Source: Schlegelella_A sp038241255 (GTDB lineage Bacteria > Pseudomonadota > Gammaproteobacteria > Burkholderiales > Burkholderiaceae_C). From it: DNA of 41,850 nucleotides. The DNA is taken from assembly GCA_038241255.1 (NCBI GenBank), contig JBBRFW010000020.1, positions 1 through 41,850 of the forward strand, given 5' to 3'. The notes under the pieces were generated by a model that was given only the letters and a program-made list of their open reading frames with translations, was not told the origin of the DNA and made no database searches. The position numbers and the translations under genes are program-made. Shown here in pieces: positions 15,699 through 23,279 of the stretch; positions within the stretch are counted from its first letter, which is position 1, and every line of letters starts with the position of its first letter.

Positions 15699-16084
15699 GG
15701 CGCGGCGACGACGCCGGCCACGGGCCGCGCGCGCAAGAGCCGCCAGAGCAGCCAGCCGACCAGCGCGAACGGAGCGACGACGAGCGCCAGCGAACTCGCC
15801 GTCGCGAGCACGCCGACCGCCAGGCCGAGCGCGCCGACACAGACGCCGATGGCGATCATCGCCAGCACGGCGAGGCTGCCGATGACCACGGTGGCGACCG
15901 CGAAGAGGAAGAAGAGCGCCGCCTGCCCGCCCTGCAGGTCGGCCAGCGAAAAGGTCGCGCCGTGCAGCCGGATCGCGACGCCGTCAGGCGGCAGCATCGT
16001 CCAGGCGACGGTCATGAGCAAGGTGACGAGGGCGGTGAGACCGAGCAGCCCGATCGCCAGGGCACGGAACCAGATCTTGATCAC
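15695..16084 (-). CDS. Small membrane protein between the kinase and regulator genes
   Basis: A 129-residue, strongly hydrophobic protein of no family I recognise. It begins VIKIWFRALAIGLLGLTALVTLLMTVAW (first membrane segment). A short polar stretch PPDGVAIRLHGATFSLADLQGGQ (about residues 32-54) follows. Two or three more hydrophobic segments come next, ending with LVGWLLWRLLRARP at a basic tail. The GTG start at 16084 overlaps the kinase stop as GTGA, and its own stop overlaps the regulator start as ATGA. Such tight coupling on both sides supports a real gene that acts with the two-component pair, perhaps as an accessory sensor. It is outside the reading frames of both neighbours. Confidence 0.75.
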   Translation of the reverse strand: MIKIWFRALAIGLLGLTALVTLLMTVAWTMLPPDGVAIRLHGATFSLADLQGGQAALFFLFAVATVVIGSLAVLAMIAIGVCVGALGLAVGVLATASSLALVVAPFALVGWLLWRLLRARPVAGVVAAP

Positions 16085-17646
16085 GAACGGTCTCCTTCGT
16101 GCTGGAGTGCCTGATAGGGGACGGTCAGGGTGACGACCGTGCCGCTCGGCTGATTGTCCGTGACGACCATCGACGCCTTGTCGCCGTAGAGCAGCTTCAG
16201 CCGCTCGCGGATATTGGTCAGGCCGATGCCGGTGCCCGCGGTGTCGGCGCGGCCGAAGCCGAGGCCGGTGTCGGCGACGGCGACGGCGAGCCGGCCGTCG
16301 ACGATCTCGGCTGAGACCGTGAGCGTGCCACCCTCGGCCTTCGGCTCGAGGCCGTGCTTGATGGCGTTCTCGACCAGCGACTGGATCATCATCGGCGGAA
16401 ACTCGGCCGAGAGCAGCCCGTTCGGCACGTCGATCTTCGCCTGCAGGCGGTCTTCCATGCGCACCTTGAGGATCTCGAGGTAGGGCCGGATCACCGCCAT
16501 CTCGCGGCCGAGGTTGTGCTGCGCCGGGTTCGAGTCGCGCATCGACGGCATCGAGGCGCGCAGCAGCGCGATCAGGTTCTTCTGCATCGTGCTCGCGCGC
16601 GGCGGGTCGGTTTCGATCAGGTGGTCGATCGAGGCCAGCGTGTTGAACAGGAAGTGCGGCTCGACCTGTGCCTGCATGGCCGCCATGCGCGCCTCGATGA
16701 CCTGGCGTTTTAGCTGCTCGGAGTCGGCGGTTTCGGTGGCGACCGCTGCCTTCACTTCGGCCTGGATAGTCCGCTTGTAGGTGATCTTCAGGATCGCCGA
16801 GGCGACAATAATCAGCCAGGCGAGATCGGTGAGGAAGTCGCCGAAGTGGCGGTCGCGCATCCGCCGCACGCTGCCGACGACCTTCTCGTCGGCGGCGACG
16901 CGCTCGTCGGCCGCTTCCTGCTCGGCCTCGGCGGCCTTGTCCTGCGATTCGCGGATTGCCTCGACGACTGCGGCACGCGCTTGCTCGACGGCTTCGCGCA
17001 CAGCTTCGCTGTCGGCGCCGGGCGGCAGCTTGATCTCGATACTGCCGTCGGACCTCGCCGACGCCGCAGGGGCGGGCAGGCTCGACCCGCTCGCCGTCGC
17101 GGCGGCCGGACCGGAAGCCGGCGACGCTGCTGCGGACGACGCGGGCGACGATGCCATCGCGGCGGCGGCGGCGGCGGCCGCGGCCGCCGCCGGCGTCGAC
17201 GCCGCGCCGGGGGTGATGCGCACGCCATTGCGGTCGATCTGCAGGTTCGGCGTGATACGCACGCCGTCGCGGTCGATCGAGATGACGACGTCGCCGCCGG
17301 CGCCGCCCCTGCCTTCGGCGCGCCCTTGTTCGCGCCCGCGCGGCGCCTTCGGCGCCGTCGGTGGCACGGGCGGGATCGGCGGGACCACGACCACAGGATG
17401 GGAAGTGTCGGCGACGCTGCCGATCGCGTAGCTGAACGGCGGCAGCTGCCGGAGGATGAGCGCGCCGATCAGCAGCAGCAGCGATAGCACGAAGAAGCGC
17501 TTCCACGAGATCGAGACCAGCCAGTTCGCATAGGCATGGAACAGGCTGACCGACTCGGCCTTAAAGCGCTGCCAGCCCGCGTCGGGGGCGCGGGCGGCCG
17601 GCGCCGGCAGCGGCCCTGGGTCGGGGGGGAAAGGGGAGGGCGTCAT
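16081..17646 (-). CDS. LytS-type sensor histidine kinase (His_kinase/HATPase_c) with low-complexity extracytoplasmic region
   Basis: Sensor kinase of the LytS/AlgZ class, 521 residues. A Pro-rich cytoplasmic N-terminus (1-50) is followed by a membrane helix (about 51-67), a long region predicted outside the membrane (about 70-268) and a second helix (about 271-288). The catalytic part has the H-box QAQVEPHFLFNTLASIDHLI with phospho-acceptor H331. It also has the N-box MIQSLVENAIKHG, G1 ADTGLGFG and G2 GTGIGLTNIRERL. The external region is odd: two copies of IDR(D/N)GVRITP 13 residues apart (124-133, 137-146), an 11-residue alanine run (153-163), an Ala/Ser-rich linker, and a charged helix (about 212-258) likely to be coiled coil. 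The gene starts the three-gene unit. Confidence 0.92.
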   Translation of the reverse strand: MTPSPFPPDPGPLPAPAARAPDAGWQRFKAESVSLFHAYANWLVSISWKRFFVLSLLLLIGALILRQLPPFSYAIGSVADTSHPVVVVPPIPPVPPTAPKAPRGREQGRAEGRGGAGGDVVISIDRDGVRITPNLQIDRNGVRITPGAASTPAAAAAAAAAAAMASSPASSAAASPASGPAAATASGSSLPAPAASARSDGSIEIKLPPGADSEAVREAVEQARAAVVEAIRESQDKAAEAEQEAADERVAADEKVVGSVRRMRDRHFGDFLTDLAWLIIVASAILKITYKRTIQAEVKAAVATETADSEQLKRQVIEARMAAMQAQVEPHFLFNTLASIDHLIETDPPRASTMQKNLIALLRASMPSMRDSNPAQHNLGREMAVIRPYLEILKVRMEDRLQAKIDVPNGLLSAEFPPMMIQSLVENAIKHGLEPKAEGGTLTVSAEIVDGRLAVAVADTGLGFGRADTAGTGIGLTNIRERLKLLYGDKASMVVTDNQPSGTVVTLTVPYQALQHEGDRS

Positions 17647-17784
17647 GGTCGGCGCTGCCGGTGGCTCGTGCGGTTCACGGGCTGCACTTTAGGGTCCGGG
17701 CTCGCACCACCGCCACGCGGCTGCGACGAAGCGCACCGGCGAAGGGGCAGGGTGCACGCATGCCGGACGGATCGGGCGCGCCGC

Positions 17785-17812
17785 GACGCCCGTCGGCGTC
17801 TTGGCGGGCGTC
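17785..17812 (-). terminator. Candidate terminator hairpin after oxidoreductase copy 1
   Basis: An 8-bp perfect inverted repeat GACGCCCG/CGGGCGTC separated by 12 bases overlaps the stop codon of the minus-strand oxidoreductase gene and extends downstream of it. No T-tract follows, as is common in very GC-rich genomes, so termination activity is only inferred. The rest of the 164-bp gap toward the kinase gene shows nothing else recognisable. Confidence 0.35.
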
Positions 17813-20800
17813 AGTCCGCGCGCTGCGCGGAGCCGATCTGCGCCGTCATCGGCAGCGTGGTGTCCTCGAGCGGCAAGGTGTCGGGCCCGTGCGCCAGGCG
17901 CGCCTCGACCGCCTGCGCGGAGAGGGCGAGCGGTCCGGCGCGCCACTCGGCCATGAGTGCGTCCCATTTGGGCCGTGCCGATTCGAGGTGGCGCGACTTA
18001 ACGTGCCCGTAGCCGCGGATCATCTCCGGGACGCGCGCGATCTCGGTTGCCAGCGCCAGGTTCGCGGGGCCGAGCGCGCGCAGCACTTCCTCGATCGAGT
18101 CGCGGTACTCGCGGATCAGCTCGCGCTCGACCCGGCGCTCCTCGTTGCGGCCGAACGGATCGAATGCCGTGCCGCGCAGTCCCTTCAGGCGGGCGAGGAC
18201 CTTGAACGCCGTCAGCATCCACGGCCCGAAGCGCTGCTTCTGCAACTCGCCCTTGGCGTTTTTCCTGGCGATTGTCGGCGGGGCGAGGTGGTAAGCGACC
18301 TGATAGTCCTTGCCCCTCTCCCCTTCGAACTGCGCCGCCACCTTGTCGAGGAACCGGGTGTCGGCGTGCAGGCGCGCGACCTCGTACTCGTCCTTGTAGG
18401 CCATGAGCTTGAACAGGTAGCGCGCGACGGCCTCCGTGAGCTTCGTGCTCGGCCGCGCGCTGCCCGGCTGCGCAATCGAGCGCGAGAACGCGATGTCGGC
18501 CTCGGCCGCGCGCACCTTGTCGACGAAGGCCTTGTAGCGCGCCGCGTAGGCCGCGTTCTGGTACGCGGTCAGGAACTCGACGCGCCTGGCGATCAGGTCG
18601 TCGAGGTTGACCGAGCGCTTGACCAGCTCGATCACCTGCCCGGTGCGGACGAGCGCCTTCATGCCCAGCGGGTCATGCGCCGCGCGGCGGCCCCACTCGA
18701 AGGCGGCCTTGTTGTTGTCGACCTGGACGCCGTTCAGCTCGATGGCGCGCATCAGCGCCGCGTGAGAGAGTGGCACGCGGCCGTGCTGCCAGGCAAAGCC
18801 GAGCATCAGCGGGTTGGTGTAGATCGAGTCGCCCAGCAATTGAACGGCGAGTGTGTCGGCGTCGACGCCGCCGACACGGTCCGGGCCGGCGGCGGCGGCG
18901 ATCGCCGCCTCGCAGTTGCCCGCCGGGAACTGCCAGTCGGGGTTGGTGACGAAGGCCGCGGTTGGCGTGGCGTGGGTGTTGACGGCGACGTAGGTCCGGC
19001 CTTCGCGCACGACCGCCAGCGTCGTCTTGCTCGCCGCCACGATGGGATCGCAGCCGATGACGAGATCCGCCTCGGCCGTGCCGACCTTGGTCGAGAAGAT
19101 CGCGTCGGCGCGGTTGGCGATTTGGATGTGGCTCCAGGTCGCGCCGCCCTTCTGCGCCAGGCCGGCTGCATCCTGCGTGACGATGCCCTTGGCCTCGAGG
19201 TGCGCGGCCATGCCGAGCAACTGGCCGATGGTGATGACGCCGGTGCCGCCCACGCCGGCGACGACGATTCCCCACGGCTTTTCCGCCAGCGGCAGCGTCG
19301 GCTCCGGCGGCACCGGCACGGAAGTCAGGCGCGGCCGCTCCGGCGCGGCCTTCTTCGTGCTCTTCAGCTGACCGCCCTCGACGGTGACGAAGCTTGGGCA
19401 GAAGCCCTTCAGGCAGGAGTAGTCCTTGTTGCAGGTGTTCTGGTTGATTCGCCGCTTCCTGCCGAACTCGGTCTCGACCGGCTCGACCGAGAGGCAGTTG
19501 CTCTGCACCGAGCAATCGCCGCAGCCTTCGCACACCAGCTCATTGATGACGACGCGCTTGGCGGGATCTTCCATCGTGCCGCGCTTCCTGCGGCGGCGCT
19601 TCTCGGTCGCGCAGGTCTGGTCGTAGACGATGACCGTGCAGCCTGGGATCTCGCGCAATGACTTCTGCACGTCGTCGAGCTCGTCGCGGTGGTGCACCGT
19701 GACGCTCGGCGCGAGGCGCGCCTTGATCTCGTGCTCTTCGTATTTCTCCGGCTCGTCGGTGACGACGACGACCCTGGCCGCGCCCTCGGCGTCGAGCTCG
19801 CGCGTCATCTCGGGCACCTTCATCGTGCCGTCGACCGGCTGGCCGCCGGTCATCGCGACGGCGTCGTTGAAGAGGATCTTGTAGGTGATGTTGACCTTGG
19901 CGGCGATCGCCTGGCGCACCGCCAGCAGGCCCGAGTGATAGAAGGTTCCGTCGCCAAGGTTGGCGAAGATGTGGTTCTCGGTCGTGAACGGCGCCTGGCC
20001 GACCCACGACACGCCTTCGCCGCCCATTTGGCTGAAGGTGACGGTCGAGCGGTCCATCCAGACCGCCATGTAGTGGCAGCCGATGCCGGCGACGGCGCGC
20101 GAGCCTTCAGGCACCTTGGTCGAGGTGTTGTGCGGGCAGCCGCTGCAGAACCAGGGCGCGCGCTCGCCGGTAGCGTTGGCGCCGGTCGCGTTGAGCGTCC
20201 CGGCCGCAAGGCTCTTCTCCTTGGCGTCGATCAGCGCGATGCGCATCGCCATCCCCGCCGACACGTCGGCGTCGACGCCGAGCTTGCCGAGCCGCTTGGC
20301 GATGGCGCGGGCGACGATCGCCGGCGTCAGGTCGGCCTGCGCGCGCAGCAGCCAGTGCTGGGCCGGGTTGGCCTGGCTCCATTCGCCGCCGGTGTTGTCG
20401 CCCTCGCTCTCGTCGAACTTGCCGAGCACGTTCGGGCGCACGTCGGGGCGCCAGCCGTAGAGCTCTTCCTTGAGCTGGTACTCGATGACCTGGCGCTTCT
20501 CCTCGACGACAAGGATCTCCTGCAGGCCGGAAGCGAACTCTCGCGTGATCGTCGCCTCGAGCGGCCAGACGACGTTGACCTTGTGCAGGCGCAGGCCGAT
20601 GCGGCGGCAGACGTCGTCGTCGAGGCCGAGGTCGTGCAGCGCCTGGCGCGTGTCGTTGTAGGCCTTGCCCGAGGCGATGATGCCGAAGCGGTCGTTCGGG
20701 CCTTCGATGACGTTGTGGTTGAGGCGGTTGGCGCGCACATAGGCAAGCGCGGCGTACCACTTGTAGTCCATCAGCCGCGCTTCCTGCTCGAGCGGCGCGT

Positions 20801-21551
20801 CCGGCCAGCGGATGTGCAGGCCCCCGTCCGGCATCCGGAAGTCCTCGGGCAGGATGATGTCGACCCGGTCGGGATCGACCGAGATGCTCGCCGACGACTC
20901 GACGATTTCCTGGATCGTCTTCATCGCCGACCAGACGCCAGCGAAGCGGCTCATCGCGAACGCGTGCAGGCCCATGTCGAGGATGTCCTGCACGCTCGAC
21001 GGGAAGAATACGGGCAGGCCGCAGGCCTTGAAGATGTGGTCGCTCTGGTGCGCGGCGGTCGAGCTCTTGGCGATGTGGTCGTCGCCCGCGATCGCGATCA
21101 CGCCGCCGTGCTTGGAGGTGCCAGCCATGTTGGCGTGCTTGAAGACATCGGAGCAGCGGTCGACGCCCGGCCCCTTGCCGTACCAGATGCCGAACACGCC
21201 GTCGAACTTCTTCGTCTGCGGATAGAGGTCGAGCTGCTGGGTGCCCCAGACCGCGGTGGCACCGAGCTCCTCGTTGACGCCGGGCTGGAAAACGATGTTC
21301 TGCGCGGCGAGGTGCTTCTTTGCCGCCCACAGCGCCTGGTCGTAGCCGCCGAGCGGCGAGCCGCGGTAGCCACTGATGAAGCCGGCCGTATTTAGGCCGA
21401 ACATCGCATCGCGCTTTCTCTGCAGCATGGGCAGCCGCACCAGCGCCTGCACGCCGCTCATGAAGGCGCGGCCGGCCTCGAGCGCGTACTTGTCGTCGAG
21501 GGTCACGGTTTCGAGCGCCTTGCGCACGGCCTCGGGGAGGGGAGCATTCAT
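17811..21551 (-). CDS. Fused indolepyruvate:ferredoxin oxidoreductase, copy 1
   Basis: Single-chain 2-oxoacid:ferredoxin oxidoreductase of the IorA-IorB fusion type, 1246 residues, which oxidatively decarboxylates aryl-pyruvates to aryl-acetyl-CoA with ferredoxin as acceptor. The N-terminal pyrimidine domain has GFISGYRGSPLGGYDQALW and GVNEELGATAVWGTQQ. The ThDP domain has CSGCPHNTSTKVPEGSRA, and then GDGTFYHSG with KILFNDAVAMTGGQPVDG. Iron-sulfur ligands follow in CEGCGDCSVQSNC (about residues 673-685) and CNKDYSCLKGFCPSF. The gamma-like domain starts near 765 with VAGVGGTGVITIGQLLGMAAH, and a C-terminal domain with RLMAYKDEYEVARLH-like sequence (FKLMAYKDEYEVARLH) closes the protein. The start at 21551 gives MNAPLPEAV. 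A paralogue lies at 31787-35359. Confidence 0.93.
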   Translation of the reverse strand: MNAPLPEAVRKALETVTLDDKYALEAGRAFMSGVQALVRLPMLQRKRDAMFGLNTAGFISGYRGSPLGGYDQALWAAKKHLAAQNIVFQPGVNEELGATAVWGTQQLDLYPQTKKFDGVFGIWYGKGPGVDRCSDVFKHANMAGTSKHGGVIAIAGDDHIAKSSTAAHQSDHIFKACGLPVFFPSSVQDILDMGLHAFAMSRFAGVWSAMKTIQEIVESSASISVDPDRVDIILPEDFRMPDGGLHIRWPDAPLEQEARLMDYKWYAALAYVRANRLNHNVIEGPNDRFGIIASGKAYNDTRQALHDLGLDDDVCRRIGLRLHKVNVVWPLEATITREFASGLQEILVVEEKRQVIEYQLKEELYGWRPDVRPNVLGKFDESEGDNTGGEWSQANPAQHWLLRAQADLTPAIVARAIAKRLGKLGVDADVSAGMAMRIALIDAKEKSLAAGTLNATGANATGERAPWFCSGCPHNTSTKVPEGSRAVAGIGCHYMAVWMDRSTVTFSQMGGEGVSWVGQAPFTTENHIFANLGDGTFYHSGLLAVRQAIAAKVNITYKILFNDAVAMTGGQPVDGTMKVPEMTRELDAEGAARVVVVTDEPEKYEEHEIKARLAPSVTVHHRDELDDVQKSLREIPGCTVIVYDQTCATEKRRRRKRGTMEDPAKRVVINELVCEGCGDCSVQSNCLSVEPVETEFGRKRRINQNTCNKDYSCLKGFCPSFVTVEGGQLKSTKKAAPERPRLTSVPVPPEPTLPLAEKPWGIVVAGVGGTGVITIGQLLGMAAHLEAKGIVTQDAAGLAQKGGATWSHIQIANRADAIFSTKVGTAEADLVIGCDPIVAASKTTLAVVREGRTYVAVNTHATPTAAFVTNPDWQFPAGNCEAAIAAAAGPDRVGGVDADTLAVQLLGDSIYTNPLMLGFAWQHGRVPLSHAALMRAIELNGVQVDNNKAAFEWGRRAAHDPLGMKALVRTGQVIELVKRSVNLDDLIARRVEFLTAYQNAAYAARYKAFVDKVRAAEADIAFSRSIAQPGSARPSTKLTEAVARYLFKLMAYKDEYEVARLHADTRFLDKVAAQFEGERGKDYQVAYHLAPPTIARKNAKGELQKQRFGPWMLTAFKVLARLKGLRGTAFDPFGRNEERRVERELIREYRDSIEEVLRALGPANLALATEIARVPEMIRGYGHVKSRHLESARPKWDALMAEWRAGPLALSAQAVEARLAHGPDTLPLEDTTLPMTAQIGSAQRAD

Positions 21552-21954
21552 GGTCGTCGAACTCCGGTGGGAAGCCTGCTTCGGTGGCGCTGCCCCGGCT
21601 CGTGACCCAAGCGCGCAGGAGCGAGTGTAGGGATTCGTCCCCGGCCCTGGCGCCCCTGGTGCCAAGTGGCGCGGCACAGTGTTTGCCGCTCGCTCCCGTG
21701 CTCCCTCTGCGTCCTGCCGAGCGGCAGGACGCAGAGGGAGCAGCCACCGCAGCAAGCCAAGGCCGCAGCGGCCGCCGAGCGGCAGCGCCGACTCTTTGAG
21801 CACCGGCTCGACCTTGACGAACGGCACGAGCCGCGCTCCGGCATGAGCGGATAGAGCTCTTCGTCGAGCGACGTGGGCACGACGTCGAGTCGCAGTTCGC
21901 GCCGCGCCCGTGCTGACCGCACTGATCGCGTGACGGGGCCTCGGCCCCGCTGCG
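21552..21954. other. 403-bp intergenic region without a recognisable gene
   Basis: Lies between the transporter stop and the start of oxidoreductase copy 1, both minus strand. It holds the 20-bp palindrome described separately (21699-21742) and a small palindrome GGGGCC-TC-GGCCCC (21935-21948) just after the transporter stop, possibly its terminator. Short protein-like stretches appear on the minus strand in two frames (ELRLDVVPTSLDEELYPLMPE, then VPFVKVEPVLKESALPLGG), but no continuous ORF with a start is supported. Confidence 0.4.
21699..21742. repeat. Perfect 20-bp inverted repeat with GAGC loop
   Basis: Arms at 21699-21718 and 21723-21742 match perfectly over 20 bp and are separated by a 4-base loop. 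The arm begins TGCTCCCTCTGCG and ends TCCTGCC. The transcript would form a very stable hairpin in the leader of the oxidoreductase mRNA or the tail of the transporter mRNA. No T-tract is present on either side. It may act as a terminator, an RNA-processing or stabilising element, or belong to a dispersed palindrome family. Confidence 0.85.
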
Positions 21955-23265
21955 CTACACGCTCGTCGCGAACATGACGGCGACGGCGGCGGCCATGACG
22001 GCCGTCGCCGCCCAGCCGAAGGCGCGATGACACCCGCTGATGGTGAATCGCCCCATCAGCGCTTTCGACTGCCCGATCAGCATCAGCACGACCATGATCG
22101 GCACCGAAATCACGCCGTTGACGATCGCACTCAGCACCAGCGCCTTGATCGGATCGATGTCGAAGACCCCCATCGCCGAGCCGATGCCGGTCGCCGCGAT
22201 GATGATCAGATAAAAGCCCCGTGCTTCGTGGAAGCCGCGAGAGAGGCCGGCCTTCCAGCCGAACAGCTCGCTCACCGAGTATGCCGCCGAGCCCGCCAGG
22301 ACAGGAACCGCCAGCAGCCCGGTGCCGATGATGCCGAGCGAGAAGACCAGGAACGCGACGTTGCCCGCCACCGGCCTCAGCGCTTCCGCGGCCTGCGCCG
22401 ACGTCTGGATGTTGACGATGCCACGCTCGTTGAGCGTCACCGCCGTGGCGACGACGATGCAAAGCGCCACCAGGTTCGAGAACCCCATCCCGACCATGGT
22501 GTCGAGCTTGATGCGCAGGAGATGCTTGCGCACGTAGGCCGGATGGCGGCGCAAGTCCTTGACCTCGGGCCGGCGCAGGCAGTCCTCGACTTCCTGGGTC
22601 GCCTGCCAGAAGAAGAGATACGGGCTGATCGTCGTGCCGAGCACCGCGACGACCATCGCCGCGTACTCCTTCCCCGATGTGCCCGCAGGCATGAATTCCC
22701 AGGGCCGCAGCGACTCCGCGGCTGCGCGACCCCACGGCACCTTGACGACGAGGACCACGGCGACGTAGGCGAACAGCGTCAGCGTCAGCCACTTCAGGAC
22801 GCGCACCGTACGCTCGTACGAGAATAGGACCTGAGTGGCGATACAGACGGCGCCGATCGCGAGCACGTAGAGCGGCTGCGGACCGCCGACCAGGAGCTTC
22901 ACGGCCTCGGCCATCGCCGCCACGTCGGCGGCTATGTTGATGGTATTGGCGACGACGAAGAGGCCCACCAGCGCCACGGTTAGCCAGCGCGGGCAGATCT
23001 GGGCGATGTTGGTCGCCAGGCCCTGGCGCGTCACCCAGCCGATCCGCGCCGAGAGCATCTGGATGCCAATCATCAGCGGCGTCGTCAGGAAGAGCGTCCA
23101 GACGAGCGCGAAGCGGAAATGCGCTCCGGCCTGCGAGTAGGTTGCGATGCCGCTCGGGTCGTCGTCGGCGGCGCCGGTGATGAGGCCCGGGCCGAGCCGG
23201 CTCGACAGGCTCTCGGGCTCCTTGTCTGCAGATGAGTTCTTTCCGCGTCGCTCGGCAGTCGGCAT
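21955..23265 (-). CDS. Nramp-family divalent metal ion transporter with DPSG motif
   Basis: Multi-span inner-membrane transporter of the Nramp fold, 436 residues with about 11 hydrophobic segments. The first helix carries LITGAADDDPSGIATYSQAGA; canonical MntH has DPGN/DPGS at this place. The helix-6 region reads VLGTTISPYLFFWQATQEVE, where classical Nramp proteins have a metal-coordinating Met in an MPH motif; here Ser takes the Met position. The protein thus belongs to the divergent DPSG branch, whose metal is not settled. The ATG at 23265 gives MPTAERRGKNSSADKE, a hydrophilic N-terminus. It lies 14 bp after the stop of the flavoprotein gene, so the two are probably co-transcribed. Confidence 0.85.
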   Translation of the reverse strand: MPTAERRGKNSSADKEPESLSSRLGPGLITGAADDDPSGIATYSQAGAHFRFALVWTLFLTTPLMIGIQMLSARIGWVTRQGLATNIAQICPRWLTVALVGLFVVANTINIAADVAAMAEAVKLLVGGPQPLYVLAIGAVCIATQVLFSYERTVRVLKWLTLTLFAYVAVVLVVKVPWGRAAAESLRPWEFMPAGTSGKEYAAMVVAVLGTTISPYLFFWQATQEVEDCLRRPEVKDLRRHPAYVRKHLLRIKLDTMVGMGFSNLVALCIVVATAVTLNERGIVNIQTSAQAAEALRPVAGNVAFLVFSLGIIGTGLLAVPVLAGSAAYSVSELFGWKAGLSRGFHEARGFYLIIIAATGIGSAMGVFDIDPIKALVLSAIVNGVISVPIMVVLMLIGQSKALMGRFTISGCHRAFGWAATAVMAAAVAVMFATSV

Positions 23266-23279
23266 CAGTACGGCCCGCC

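Noticed and set aside
17153..17204. GCG/GCC repeat tract as a possible microsatellite or regulatory repeat
   Set aside because: It is the coding sequence of the alanine run in the histidine kinase; it is noted there as a low-complexity linker.
17661..19661. 666-residue plus-strand ORF
   Set aside because: Antisense to oxidoreductase copy 1; no recognisable domain.
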